Shown here one piece after another: positions 53,589 to 63,307 of a stretch of 64,000 nt of DNA (positions are counted from its first letter, which is position 1; every line of letters begins with the position of its first letter). Location: the NCBI GenBank assembly GCA_964483245.1, contig CAZABP010000008.1, forward strand, positions 56,488 through 120,487, read 5' to 3'. The position numbers and the translations under genes are program-made. The notes below the pieces were generated by a model. It ran no database searches, was not told where the DNA came from, and saw only the letters and a list, made by a program, of their open reading frames with translations. This DNA is from CAZABP01 sp964483245. Its GTDB lineage: Bacteria; Planctomycetota; UBA1135; UBA2386.

Positions 53589-53592
<4 letters not shown>
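52657..53592 (+). CDS. MerR-family regulator with B12-binding domain (CarH/LitR-like)
   Basis: 311 residues from ATG 52657. The MerR helix-turn-helix is LSIGELADRSGLGTDTLRVW followed by EQRYG and GHRRYSEADV. A helical linker leads to the cobalamin module. In GRCWADGSLAIRHEKQVSHL, Trp and Glu have the W-x9-E spacing of CarH, but the following His is Lys. QELHGLGILMAAILCARRG carries the E-x-H-x-x-G motif with the lower-axial His ligand of B12, and ALGISIACGRRDCEQHL and KLVLGGAGGAQIRRP complete the Rossmann-like fold. CarH-type proteins use adenosylcobalamin to sense light. Its stop overlaps the photolyase start (GTGA), so both are co-translated. Confidence 0.87.
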
Positions 53593-55052
<1,460 letters not shown>

Positions 55053-55055
55053 AGC

Positions 55056-55967
55056 ATGAGCACCGGCCCTTGGGTCATCACCGGCGCCAGCGGCCTGATC
55101 GGCTCGGCCCTCGCGCGTGACCTGACCTCGGGCGGTGACGAAGTCCGGCCGATCGGGCGCAGCAGCGGATACCGCTGGGATCCGGCAGCCGGGCAGATCG
55201 ACGCCCGCGCGTTCGACGGGGCCGCGACGGTCGTGCACCTCGCCGGCGCCAACATCGCCGGGCACCGTTGGACCGATCGCTATCGCCGCGCGATCCGCGA
55301 CAGCCGCGTCGACGGCACGCGCCTGCTCGCGCAGACGCTGGCTGCGATGCCATCGCCGCCGGGCGTGCTCGTCTGTGCTTCCGCGGTCGGCTTCTACGGC
55401 GACCGGGGCGACGAGCTGCTTGCCGAAGCGTCACCGCCAGGGAAGGGCTTCCTGCCCGAAGTCTGTCAGGCCTGGGAGGCGGCGGCCGATCCGGCGCGCG
55501 CGGCCGGGATCCGCGTCGTCCATCTGCGCTTGGGCATGGTGCTGGCGCCGGACGGCGGCGCCCTCGGCAAGATGCTGCCGGTGTTCCGGCTCGGTCTGGC
55601 CGGCAGGCTCGGGAACGGCCGCCAATGGTGGAGCTGGATCGCGCTCGGGGACGTGCTGCGGCTGATCCGGCACGTCGCGGCCGACGCGCGGGCCGCCGGC
55701 CCGCTGGTCGCCGCCGCGCCGGAGCCGGTCACCAACAGAGAGTTCACCAGGACCCTTGCGCGGGTCCTGCACCGCCCGGCGTTCCTGCCGGCGCCGGCTT
55801 TCATGCTGCGGCTCGCGCTCGGCGAGATGGCGGATGCGCTGCTGCTGGCCAGCACGCGCGCGCGCTCGGCGCAGCTTCCAGCGCTAGGCTTCGCGTTCGC
55901 CCAGCCGGAGCTCGAGCCGGCGCTCCGGGCGCTGCTGCACAAGCCTGCTCGATCCGTCAGCCGATGA
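55056..55967 (+). CDS. TIGR01777-family NAD(P)-dependent epimerase
   Basis: 303 residues, four nt after the photolyase stop. N-terminal WVITGASGLIGSALARDL (Gly-rich NAD(P) site). VVHLAGANIAGHRWTDRYRR and VLVCASAVGFYGDRGDELL are hallmarks of the YfcH/SDR39U1 group, as are LPEVCQAWEAAADPARAAGI and WWSWIALGDVLRLIRHV. The substrate is unknown across the family. This group is frequently found near photolyases and light-regulated genes, which agrees with its position here. Confidence 0.9.
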   Translation: MSTGPWVITGASGLIGSALARDLTSGGDEVRPIGRSSGYRWDPAAGQIDARAFDGAATVVHLAGANIAGHRWTDRYRRAIRDSRVDGTRLLAQTLAAMPSPPGVLVCASAVGFYGDRGDELLAEASPPGKGFLPEVCQAWEAAADPARAAGIRVVHLRLGMVLAPDGGALGKMLPVFRLGLAGRLGNGRQWWSWIALGDVLRLIRHVAADARAAGPLVAAAPEPVTNREFTRTLARVLHRPAFLPAPAFMLRLALGEMADALLLASTRARSAQLPALGFAFAQPELEPALRALLHKPARSVSR

Positions 55968-56752
55968 CCACCTCACCGTTGCCCCGCTGGCTGCCGCTGA
56001 CGCTGGCGCTGGCCGGGATCTGGAACCTGCTGTTCGCAGCGTTCGTGTTGGCCAGTCCGCTCGCGATCTTCGCCTGGCTGGGACTACGCGATCCGTACTA
56101 CGTCGAGCTGTGGCAGGGGCTCGGCGCGATCTCGGGCGTGCAGGGGATCGGTTTCCTGATCGCAGCGCGCGATCCGGTGCGGCATTGGGCGATCGTGTTG
56201 GTCGGCCTGCTGACGAAACTGCTCGCGCCGCTGGCATTCCTGCTCAGCGTCTGGCGCAACGAGCTGCCGTCCGGGATCGGCTGGATCGTGCTCGTCAACG
56301 ACGGGATCTGGTGGATCCCGTTCACGTGCGCGCTGTGGCACGCGCGGCGTGCCGAGCGGCTCGCCCAGCAGGAGCCGGCACCGGCGCGAAGACCAGCGGC
56401 GTCGCCGGCCCTGGTCCGGCTGCAGCACATCCTGCAGACGCTGTCGGCCCCGGCGCCGACGCAGGCGCGGCTGTTCCCCGACCTCGAGCGGCGGCTCAGC
56501 GAGCTGGCGCATGCGTACACCGAGCGCCTCGCCGAGGTCACTGAACAGGAGCTGCTCGAGCCGCGGCAGCTCGCCGGGCTGCGCGCCGCCGGCGAGCGGT
56601 TGCACGAGCTCGCGGCTCCGACGTTGGTCGCCGGCAGCAGCACGATGCCGGATCACGAAGCCTGGGCGCGCATGCGCGCCGCGGCGCGCGCGGCGTTGGC
56701 GCAGTTCGGTTGGTCGATCGACATCCCGCTGCAGGAGCTGCGCGCGAACTGA
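55964..56752 (+). CDS. Hypothetical membrane protein with helical cytoplasmic tail
   Basis: 262 residues from ATG 55964, overlapping the epimerase stop by 4 nt. Four hydrophobic segments in the first ~125 residues (WLPLTLALAGIWNLLFAAFV, AISGVQGIGFLIAA, WAIVLVGLLTKLLAPLAFLL, IGWIVLVNDGIWWIPFTCAL), then a ~130-residue helical region beginning at ALVRLQHILQTLSAPAPTQA. I do not recognise the family. Membership of the photolyase operon suggests a membrane stress-related role, but that is only context. Confidence 0.6.
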   Translation: MTTSPLPRWLPLTLALAGIWNLLFAAFVLASPLAIFAWLGLRDPYYVELWQGLGAISGVQGIGFLIAARDPVRHWAIVLVGLLTKLLAPLAFLLSVWRNELPSGIGWIVLVNDGIWWIPFTCALWHARRAERLAQQEPAPARRPAASPALVRLQHILQTLSAPAPTQARLFPDLERRLSELAHAYTERLAEVTEQELLEPRQLAGLRAAGERLHELAAPTLVAGSSTMPDHEAWARMRAAARAALAQFGWSIDIPLQELRAN

Positions 56753-56753
56753 G

Positions 56754-57500
56754 ATGGAGCCGCGCGAGCCGGATGCCGAGCTGCTGAAGCAGAACTGGGA
56801 GCTGCGCGCCCGCTCTGCCGACCGCGACTTCTACGTCGCGTCGCATGCCGGTTGGAACGACCCGGCGCGCTGGGAGCGCCAGGCAGAGGCCGACCTGCAG
56901 ACGTTCCTGTGGCAGCTCGACCCGGACGCGTTGCGCGCGCAGCAGGTGCTCGAGATCGGCTGCGGCGTCGGCCGGCTCGCGCTGCCGCTCGCATCGCGCG
57001 TCACCGGCTACACCGGGATCGACATCGCGCCGGCGATGGTCGCCGAAGCCCGCCGCCGCGCGCAGGGGATCGCGAACGTGCGGTGCTTCGAGAGCGACGG
57101 CACCGGCGTCCCGGCGCCGGCGCGCGACCGCAGCTACGACCTGATCCTCGCCGTGGCGGTCCTGATCCACTGCCCCGAGCGGATCGTGCGCGCGCTCGTG
57201 CAGGACGCCTGGTCGCTGCTCGCGCCGGGCGGGCAGTTCCGGTTCCAGGTCCTCGCCGATCCGGACGATCCGACGATGGTCGGTCCGCCGCAGACGCAGC
57301 AGGCGGTCGTCACCGAGATCCTCGAGATGGAGCAGCAGGCGACGCCGGCGCAGCTCGCACTGATCGAGGGGCACTACTACATGGGGCACCGCTTCCGCTA
57401 CGACGAGTGCGTGCAGTCGATGCGCGCATGGACCGGCGGCGAAGTCGCCGCGTTCCGGCTGTCCCCCGCACACATCTACGGCTACATCCGCAAGCCTTGA
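56754..57500 (+). CDS. Class I SAM-dependent methyltransferase
   Basis: 248 residues, ATG 56754 one nt after the preceding stop. The SAM-binding motif is VLEIGCGVGRLALPLASRVT, then GIDIAPAMVAEARRRAQG and YDLILAVAVLIHCPE (motifs II and III). The N-terminal NWELRARSADRDFYVASHAG is conserved in small-molecule methyltransferases of this group. The substrate is unknown. It is part of the plus-strand cluster 52657-58285. Confidence 0.87.
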   Translation: MEPREPDAELLKQNWELRARSADRDFYVASHAGWNDPARWERQAEADLQTFLWQLDPDALRAQQVLEIGCGVGRLALPLASRVTGYTGIDIAPAMVAEARRRAQGIANVRCFESDGTGVPAPARDRSYDLILAVAVLIHCPERIVRALVQDAWSLLAPGGQFRFQVLADPDDPTMVGPPQTQQAVVTEILEMEQQATPAQLALIEGHYYMGHRFRYDECVQSMRAWTGGEVAAFRLSPAHIYGYIRKP

Positions 57501-57529
57501 TCCGCACGCTGCAGTGGTCCCGACCGGCT

Positions 57530-58285
57530 ATGCAGGCGCGTGCCGCCTGGAAGGGGCTGCGCCGGCGCCTGCGCTACGCGCGGCTCGGCTCGGATCGCCC
57601 GCGCAAGGCGGGGTACTGCAACCTGTGCGATGCCAGCACCGACTACGTCTACCTCGGTGACAACGCGCGCGAGGACGTGCTGTGCCTGCGCTGCGGCAGC
57701 ATCCCGCGGCAGCGCGCGCTGCACCTGCTGCTGGCGGCCCTCGCGCCGGAGTGGCGGGCGAGCCGGATCCACGAGTCGTCGCCGAGCCTGACGTCGTGGC
57801 GGTACTTCGCCGCGGAGTGCCCCGGCTACGTTGCGACGCATCTGTTCGAGCGCGCCGGCCGTGGCACGCGGATCGGCGCGTTCCGCGTCGAAGACCTCGG
57901 CGCGCAGACGTTTGCCGACGGGACGTTCGACCTCGTGATCACGCAGGACGTGCTCGAGCACGTGCCGGATCCGTTCGCCGTGGCGCGCGAGATCGCGCGC
58001 ACGCTGCGGCCGGGGGGCCTGCACCTGTTCACCGTGCCGCGCGACCGCGACCGGACCACGACGGCGCGCGCCGAGCCGCGCAACGGCACGTTGCGTGTGC
58101 ACGGCGAAGCAGAGTTTCACGGCAATCCGATCGACTCGCGCGGCAGCCTCGTGATGACCGATTGGGGGCGGGACCTCGAGGTGCGGTTCGCCGGCGGTTC
58201 CGGCGCGCCGACGACGGCCCACGAACTGTTCGACCCGTCGCTCGGGATGACCGCGCCGATCGAGGTGTTCGTCAGTCAGCGCTGA
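57530..58285 (+). CDS. Methyltransferase with N-terminal zinc-binding motif
   Basis: 251 residues from ATG 57530; a TTG at 57497 would overlap the previous stop (TTGA) and add 11 residues, and is a real alternative. YCNLCDAS and LCLRCGSIPRQRAL form a C-x2-C...C-x2-C pair likely to bind zinc. Downstream come IHESSPSLTSWRYFAAE, FADGTFDLVITQDVLEHVPD (motif II/III of SAM methyltransferases) and LRPGGLHLFTVPRDRDRT. The SAM Gly-rich loop is less canonical. It stops two nt from the convergent M20 amidohydrolase gene. Function is probably modification of a glycan or lipid, unproven. Confidence 0.75.
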   Translation: MQARAAWKGLRRRLRYARLGSDRPRKAGYCNLCDASTDYVYLGDNAREDVLCLRCGSIPRQRALHLLLAALAPEWRASRIHESSPSLTSWRYFAAECPGYVATHLFERAGRGTRIGAFRVEDLGAQTFADGTFDLVITQDVLEHVPDPFAVAREIARTLRPGGLHLFTVPRDRDRTTTARAEPRNGTLRVHGEAEFHGNPIDSRGSLVMTDWGRDLEVRFAGGSGAPTTAHELFDPSLGMTAPIEVFVSQR

Positions 58286-58287
58286 GG

Positions 58288-59466
58288 TCAGCGCAGGGCG
58301 CTCAACGCGACGAGGCTGGTGAACATCCGCACGCCGAGCGGGATCAGGTCGTCGTCGAAGTCGAAGTCCGGATGGTGGCAGCCGGGGGTGTCCGGCGCGC
58401 GGCCGGCGCCGAGGAAGAAGAACGCCCCTGGCACGCGCTGCGTGTAGAACGCGAAGTCCTCCGCAGCACCCAGCGGTAGCCCCGCCTCGCTGCAGGCGCC
58501 GGCGCCGAGCGCCTGCGCGGCGGCGCGCCGCACCTGCGCGGCACAGCCGGCGTCGTTGACCAGGACCGGGTACTCCGGCGTCACGAGGAGCTTCGCTTGC
58601 AGCCCGAGCCCCTGCGCGACGTCGCGCACCACGGCCTGTGCGCGCGCGAGGACGTCGGTGCGCAGCTGCGCATCGAGTGTGCGCAGCGTGCCGAGCAGGT
58701 GTGCGTCGCGCGGGATCACGTTGTGCGTCGTGCCGGCGTGGAACGCCGTGATCGACAGCACCGCGCCGCCGCCGAGCCCGACGCCGCGCGCGACGACCGC
58801 CTGCAGCGCCGTCACGATCTGCGCGCCGGCGACGATCGGATCGCGGCAGCGCTGCGGTTCGCTGGCATGTCCGCCCACGCCTTCGATCCGCAGCTCGAGG
58901 TGGTCGACCGCCGCCATGACCGGGCCGGCGGCGACATGGGCCATGCCGAAGGCGAACGGCGGCCAGTTGTGTTGGCCGTAGATCGCGTCGACACCGTCCA
59001 ACACGCCCTGCTCGATCATGACCTGGGCCCCGCCGCCGCGGACCCCTTCCTCCGCCGGCTGGAACAGCAGCCGCACGTTGCAGCGCAGCTGCGCACGCTG
59101 CTCGGCGAGCACGTCGGCGAAGCCGAGCAGCGTCGCGGTGTGGCCGTCGTGCCCGCATTTGTGCGCGCGGCCGGCATGGGTCGAGCGCCACGGCAACGGC
59201 GTCGGCTCCGGCATCGGCAGGCAGTCGATGTCGGCGCGCAACGCGATCCGCGGCCCGCGGACGCCCTCGACGTCGACGTCGGCGACGACGCCGGTGCCGG
59301 CGCAGGCACGTGGCTCGAAGCCACGCGCGCGCAGGAAGTCGAGGATCACCCGCTGCGTGCGGTGCTCTTCGAAGCCGAGCTCCGGGTGCGCGTGCAGGTC
59401 GCGGCGCAGCGCGATCAGCTCCGGCAGGGTCGTCTGCAGACGCGCGGTGGCGCGGGCGAGGTCCAT
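58288..59466 (-). CDS. M20D-family amidohydrolase (N-acyl-amino-acid amidohydrolase type)
   Basis: 392 residues. Metal-site motifs: AHKCGHDGHTATLLGFADVL (Cys/His/Asp ligands), FQPAEEGVRGGGAQVMIEQG (Glu), GQHNWPPFAFG (His) and the distal AAEDFAFYT. RRDLHAHPELGFEEHRTQRV is the conserved N-terminus. The enzyme hydrolyses N-acyl amino acids, hippurate or related amides in the cytoplasm. Start ATG 59466 precedes DLARATARLQTTLPELIALR, a normal N-terminus. Confidence 0.92.
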   Translation of the reverse strand: MDLARATARLQTTLPELIALRRDLHAHPELGFEEHRTQRVILDFLRARGFEPRACAGTGVVADVDVEGVRGPRIALRADIDCLPMPEPTPLPWRSTHAGRAHKCGHDGHTATLLGFADVLAEQRAQLRCNVRLLFQPAEEGVRGGGAQVMIEQGVLDGVDAIYGQHNWPPFAFGMAHVAAGPVMAAVDHLELRIEGVGGHASEPQRCRDPIVAGAQIVTALQAVVARGVGLGGGAVLSITAFHAGTTHNVIPRDAHLLGTLRTLDAQLRTDVLARAQAVVRDVAQGLGLQAKLLVTPEYPVLVNDAGCAAQVRRAAAQALGAGACSEAGLPLGAAEDFAFYTQRVPGAFFFLGAGRAPDTPGCHHPDFDFDDDLIPLGVRMFTSLVALSALR

Positions 59467-59506
59467 GCGCGGCAGCCTACGCCGTGCGCACTGCGCACCA
59501 GACGGA

Positions 59507-59580
59507 ACCGGGGTGGAAGGCGCGTGCCTCCCACCCCGGTCGGGAAGAGTCGCTTCCGGCGAGCAGCCTCGCGGCTGCTC
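59507..59580 (-). terminator. Two hairpins downstream of the small KP-rich gene
   Basis: GAGCAGCC-TCGC-GGCTGCTC (59561-59580) lies 16 nt after the small gene's stop on the minus strand. ACCGGGGTGG / CCACCCCGGT (59507-59540) follows, with an inner AGGC/GCCT pair. Both stems are perfect. They would terminate the short sigma-54 transcript before the M20 gene. Confidence 0.6.
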
Positions 59581-59595
59581 AGCGCGACCACCCGC

Positions 59596-59742
59596 TCAGC
59601 GCTTCGGCGGCTGCGGGTTGCCCTTCGGCGCCTGCGACGGGGCCGCGGCCGGCTTGCCGGCCGGCTGGCTCGTCGCCGGCTTGCCAGCCGGGGAAGTGGT
59701 CGCGGGCTTCTGCGGGGCGGTGCTCTTCTTCGGATCGTTCAT
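59596..59742 (-). CDS. Small Lys/Pro/Ala-rich protein (48 aa)
   Basis: 48 residues from ATG 59742: MNDPKKSTAPQKPATTSPAG at the start, then PAGKPA repeated, ending PQPPKR. It is made almost entirely of K, P, A, T, S, Q and G and so is probably disordered and basic. AGGAGA lies 8 nt before the ATG on the minus strand, one of the few good Shine-Dalgarno sites in the window. A near-consensus sigma-54 promoter precedes it and two hairpins follow it, so it has the signals of a complete single-gene transcript. No family is recognised; it could be nucleic-acid or envelope associated. Confidence 0.75.
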   Translation of the reverse strand: MNDPKKSTAPQKPATTSPAGKPATSQPAGKPAAAPSQAPKGNPQPPKR

Positions 59743-59810
59743 CGAATCGTTCTCCTGGATCTTGGCTGGCGCGGCTCCGGCACCCGCCGGAGTGCGCACA
59801 CGCGGCTTGG

Positions 59811-59826
59811 AGCAACGCGCGGGCCA
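59811..59826 (-). promoter_or_regulatory. Sigma-54 promoter upstream of the small KP-rich gene
   Basis: On the minus strand: TGGCCCG-CGCG-TTGCT, one mismatch to the consensus TGGCACG-N4-TTGCW, with GG and GC exactly ten bases apart. Transcription would begin near 59800, leaving a ~57-nt leader before ATG 59742. A sigma-54 activator gene is divergent next to it. Confidence 0.75.
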
Positions 59827-59892
59827 TCCCGGCGCTGGACGGCCCGCGTGCCGGAACCCATTGCCGGCGCAGGGGATCGGGGCGGACGGGTG

Positions 59893-59941
59893 CCGTACGG
59901 GTCCGGGCCCGGACTGGACTTTCGGCATGGAACTACCGAAA
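59893..59941. promoter_or_regulatory. Candidate activator-binding palindromes
   Basis: Between the sigma-54 promoter and the activator gene are CCGTACGG (59893-59900), the perfect palindrome GTCCGGGCCCGGAC (59901-59914) and TTTCGG-N10-CCGAAA (59920-59941). They lie about 70-130 bp upstream of the small gene's promoter, where enhancer-like sites of sigma-54 activators are found, and also next to the activator's own start. Confidence 0.4.
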
Positions 59942-59964
59942 AAACCGGCTCCTGGCTTCCGAAC

Positions 59965-61470
59965 ATGCTGCTTCGCGTTGGAATCGCGGCTCCGGCAGGC
60001 ATGCGGCGGCGCCTGTCGCGCCTGCTGCCGCCGGACGAGATCGTCACGAGCGCAGTCGCGCCGCGCGACCCGTTGCTGGTCCACGCGGCGCGTGAGGGAC
60101 TCGACCTGCTGATCGTCTCGGCCGACCGGCTCGGCGCCAACTCATCGGAGCTCCTCGCCTCGCTGCGCGCACTGCCGGAACGACCGGAGTCGATCGTGCT
60201 GTGGCGCGACGAGGACCCGCAGCTGCGCGCCCGGCTGATCGCGGCCGGCGCACTCGCGGTCGTCTACACCGGGCTCACCGACCTGGAAGTGGGCCAGACG
60301 CTGCGCTCGCTGCTGCAGCGGGTGCGGGAACTGCTGCAGCAGCGCCTGCCGCCGCCGCCGGATGCAACGCGGCCGAGCCTGGACGACTTCGTGGCCGAGA
60401 GCCCGGCGATCCGCGAGTTCCTGCGCGTGGCGCGCCGCGTGCGCGAGAGCGATGCGACGCTGCTGATCCTCGGCGAGACCGGGACCGGCAAGGAGCGTCT
60501 GGCGCGCGCGATGCATGCCGAAGGCCCGCGCGCCCGCGGTCCGTTCGTCGCCGTCAACTGCGGCGCCGTCGTCGAAGGGCTGTTCGAGAGCGAGCTGTTC
60601 GGCCACGTCGAAGGGGCCTTCACCGGCGCGATGCGCGCGCGGCGTGGGCTGTTCGAGATGGCGCACACCGGCAGTCTGTTCCTCGACGAGATCGGCGAGC
60701 TGCCGCTGGCGCTGCAGCCGAAGCTGCTGCGCGTCCTGCAGGAGCGCGCGATCCAGCCGGTCGGCACCGAGCGCACGATCCGCGTCGACGTGCGGCTGAT
60801 CGCCGCCACGAACCGCGACCTGCAGGCAGAGGTCGCGGCCGGGCGGTTCCGGGCGGACCTGTTCTTCCGGCTGAACGTCGTGACGCTGACGATTCCGCCG
60901 CTGCGCGCCCGGCGGGAGGACGTGCCGGGGATCGTGCAGAGCCAGCTGCAGAACCTGTGCGCGCGGCTGGCGCGGACGCTGCCGCGGATCGCGCCGGAAG
61001 CGCTCGAAGCCCTCGTCCAGCACCACTGGCCGGGCAACGTGCGCGAGCTGATCAACGTGCTCGAGCGGGCGGTCCTGATCGGGGACGACGACGTGCTCGG
61101 GCTCGACGACCTGCCGCCGACGCTGCCGGGTGCGCGGACCGCCCTGGCCGGTGGACGGTTCGCTGCACCGCCGGCGCTGTTCAGTCAGCCGCTGGCCGAA
61201 GCCGGCCGCAGCCTGCTGGCCGAGTTCGAGCGGACCTACCTGGACCGCCTGCTGCGCGAGCAGCGCGGTCGGATCGGCGCCTGCGCGTCCGCCGCCGGGC
61301 TCAGTCCGCGGGCGCTGTACGCCAAGATGCGCGCGCTCGGCCTGCGGAAGGAGGACTACCGTGGACCGCGCAGCGGGTGGCAACGACGCGCCGCAGCTCC
61401 AGGCCGGCCCGCGTTGCCGGAACCGCCGGACCCGCCCGCTTCCCCTGCGGCACCTCAGGCAGCCGGCTGA
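59965..61470 (+). CDS. Sigma-54-dependent transcriptional activator with degenerate receiver
   Basis: 501 residues from ATG 59965. Residues ~1-115 resemble a receiver domain (LDLLIVSADRLGANSSELLA, IAAGALAVVYTGLTDLEVGQ), but the acidic pair at the end of strand 1 is missing (GIAAPAGMRRRL), so phosphorylation is doubtful. The AAA+ domain has Walker A GETGTGKE, the sigma-54 contact GAFTGA (GHVEGAFTGAMRARRG), Walker B LFLDEIGELP and NWPGNVRE-like HHWPGNVRELINVLERAV. The C-terminal Fis-type helix-turn-helix is IGACASAAGLSPRALYAKMR. A Pro/Ala-rich tail ends the protein. It presumably drives the divergent small gene. Confidence 0.93.
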   Translation: MLLRVGIAAPAGMRRRLSRLLPPDEIVTSAVAPRDPLLVHAAREGLDLLIVSADRLGANSSELLASLRALPERPESIVLWRDEDPQLRARLIAAGALAVVYTGLTDLEVGQTLRSLLQRVRELLQQRLPPPPDATRPSLDDFVAESPAIREFLRVARRVRESDATLLILGETGTGKERLARAMHAEGPRARGPFVAVNCGAVVEGLFESELFGHVEGAFTGAMRARRGLFEMAHTGSLFLDEIGELPLALQPKLLRVLQERAIQPVGTERTIRVDVRLIAATNRDLQAEVAAGRFRADLFFRLNVVTLTIPPLRARREDVPGIVQSQLQNLCARLARTLPRIAPEALEALVQHHWPGNVRELINVLERAVLIGDDDVLGLDDLPPTLPGARTALAGGRFAAPPALFSQPLAEAGRSLLAEFERTYLDRLLREQRGRIGACASAAGLSPRALYAKMRALGLRKEDYRGPRSGWQRRAAAPGRPALPEPPDPPASPAAPQAAG

Positions 61471-61493
61471 TTCCCGGGGTACACCTGGGCCGC

Positions 61494-62378
61494 ATGCGCG
61501 CGTCCGGTTGGATCCTGCTCGCGGCGACGGCCGGCTGTGCCAGCGGCCCCCCGGTCGACGTGATGACACTGACGGTGCCGGAGCGGGCGGCGTTCGCGGG
61601 GGCTGCGCAGGACCCGACCTGGCGGAACGAGCTGCCGGAGCCCGGGGGGGAGCTGTGGCATCCGGGCGACACGCTTCGGTTCGGCCTCCGCCTCGAGGCG
61701 GACGGCGAGGTGCAGCAATGGCTGTTGGAGCTGTCGCTGCTCGCGCCGCCGGACGGGCTGGGCGCCCGCTGGAGCACCCAGGCGACGCTGAACCAGCGGG
61801 TCGTGGAGTTCAGCTTCCGCCCGGTCCGGGTCGCGGTCGAGGTGTTCGATGCCGACGGGCGTGCGGCGCAGCGGGACGAGGCGACCCTGATCGACGAGGT
61901 CCTGGCGACCGGGCCGGTCCGGCTGTGCGAGTTCCAGGCGCAGCAGGCACGGTTGCAGGAGAAAGGGACCAAGCCGGCGGTGTCGGATGCGCAAGTCGTG
62001 CAGATGGCCCAGTCCGCCTGGGGGATCGTGAGCCTGTTCGAGGCGATCCAGACCTGCGACGCGCTGAGCCCGATCCTGTGGGAGGTCGTCGAGCGGCCGT
62101 CGCTGCTGGCGATCGTGTTCGCCGGCGGGGTGACGCTGAACATCCGGGCGGAGACGGACCGGGCGCGGCGGGTCGAACAGCAGATCTGCGGCAGCGGCCC
62201 GCTGTGGGAGCTGCCGATCACGGTGTTGGCGAACGATTCACCGGCCCTGGTCGGGAAGTTGCTGTGCGCGGAGCCGCGGCGGCCGCTGCAGCTGTCGGCT
62301 GGGATCGTCGGACTCGAAGCGTCGCACCCGACGGACGCGAGCCGCCGGTTCTCGGTGCGTCTGCTCGGGCTGCGCTGA
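61494..62378 (+). CDS. Uncharacterised lipoprotein
   Basis: 294 residues from ATG 61494. Signal and lipobox WILLAATAGCASGPP. The mature part contains PGGELWHPGDTLRFGLRLEA, NQRVVEFSFRPVRVAVEVFD and WELPITVLANDSPALVGKLL; two Cys (RLCEFQ, QTCDALSP) and a third (QICGSG) could pair. It appears to be a beta-sandwich-type envelope protein of unknown function. It lies 23 nt after the sigma-54 activator gene and may be transcribed with it. Confidence 0.65.
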   Translation: MRASGWILLAATAGCASGPPVDVMTLTVPERAAFAGAAQDPTWRNELPEPGGELWHPGDTLRFGLRLEADGEVQQWLLELSLLAPPDGLGARWSTQATLNQRVVEFSFRPVRVAVEVFDADGRAAQRDEATLIDEVLATGPVRLCEFQAQQARLQEKGTKPAVSDAQVVQMAQSAWGIVSLFEAIQTCDALSPILWEVVERPSLLAIVFAGGVTLNIRAETDRARRVEQQICGSGPLWELPITVLANDSPALVGKLLCAEPRRPLQLSAGIVGLEASHPTDASRRFSVRLLGLR

Positions 62379-62448
62379 CGCGTTCCAGCGCGTGCCAGGC
62401 CGGTTGCTGAGCACTTGGTCGAAGTTGTGGTTTCCTTATCCTGGCTCC

Positions 62449-63258
62449 ATGCGGCGGACCCTCGAACTGGACCTGGAGGACAGACTTCGACCCAAGCGCA
62501 AGCTCGGGAAGTACCGGCTCGTGCGCCGGCTCGGGCGCGGCGGGTTCGCCGAGGTGTGGCAGGCGTTCGACACGATCCAGCAGATCTCGGTCGCGATGAA
62601 GGTGCCCAAGCGCGGGCGGTTGTCGCGCAAGGAGATGGCGCGGTTCCAACGTGAGACGCGACTCACGGCGTCGCTGGATCATCCGAACATCGCGGCGCTG
62701 AAGAACGCCGAGTTCATCGAGGATCTGCTGGTCGCGGTGTATCCGCTCGGCAAGGAGACGCTGGCGGATCGGATGACGCGGCGCGTCGGCACGCCGCAGG
62801 CGCTGCAGATCGCGGAAGACCTGCTGGCCGGGCTCGCGCACGCGCATGCGCGCGGGATCATCCACTGCGACGTCAAGCCGGAGAACGTGCTGCTGTTCGC
62901 CAACGGGCAGGCGCGGCTCGGGGATTTCGGGATCAGCAAGATCGCGGCGCGCACGATCGCATCCGGATCCGGATCCGGCACCGTCGGCTACTTCGCGCCG
63001 GAGCAGGCGTTCGGACGGCCGAGCCGCAAGTCGGACGTGTTCTCGGCCGGGCTCGTGATCTGGCGCCTGCTGTCCGGGCAGCTGCCGAAGTGGCCGTTCG
63101 CGTGGCCGCTGCCGGGCGCGCGTCGCGTCGAGGCGCGCGCCGGGATCGGCGTCGTGCGCGTGTTGCGCCGCGCATTGCATCTGCAGAGTCAGAAGCGGTT
63201 CAAGAGCGCACAGGAAATGCTGGCCGCCTGGCGCGCCGCCTGTCCGCGGCTCAACTGA
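62449..63258 (+). CDS. Ser/Thr protein kinase (Hanks type)
   Basis: 269 residues from ATG 62449; an earlier in-frame ATG at 62392 adds unrelated residues. The P-loop is LGRGGFAEVWQAFD, the ATP Lys is in SVAMKVPKRG, and the catalytic loop is IIHCDVKPENVLL (Cys in place of Arg in HRD). The metal loop is LGDFGISKIA and the APE-like motif GTVGYFAPEQAFG. It is only a kinase domain, with no transmembrane segment or extracellular sensor, so it is cytosolic. The C-terminus after KSDVFSAGLVIWRLLSGQLP is short. Targets are unknown; serine/threonine kinases are numerous in Planctomycetota. Confidence 0.9.
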   Translation: MRRTLELDLEDRLRPKRKLGKYRLVRRLGRGGFAEVWQAFDTIQQISVAMKVPKRGRLSRKEMARFQRETRLTASLDHPNIAALKNAEFIEDLLVAVYPLGKETLADRMTRRVGTPQALQIAEDLLAGLAHAHARGIIHCDVKPENVLLFANGQARLGDFGISKIAARTIASGSGSGTVGYFAPEQAFGRPSRKSDVFSAGLVIWRLLSGQLPKWPFAWPLPGARRVEARAGIGVVRVLRRALHLQSQKRFKSAQEMLAAWRAACPRLN

Positions 63259-63307
63259 GGTCCGTGCGCCGCGACCCGGCGGCGCCGTGCGAACCGAGGC
63301 ATCACGC

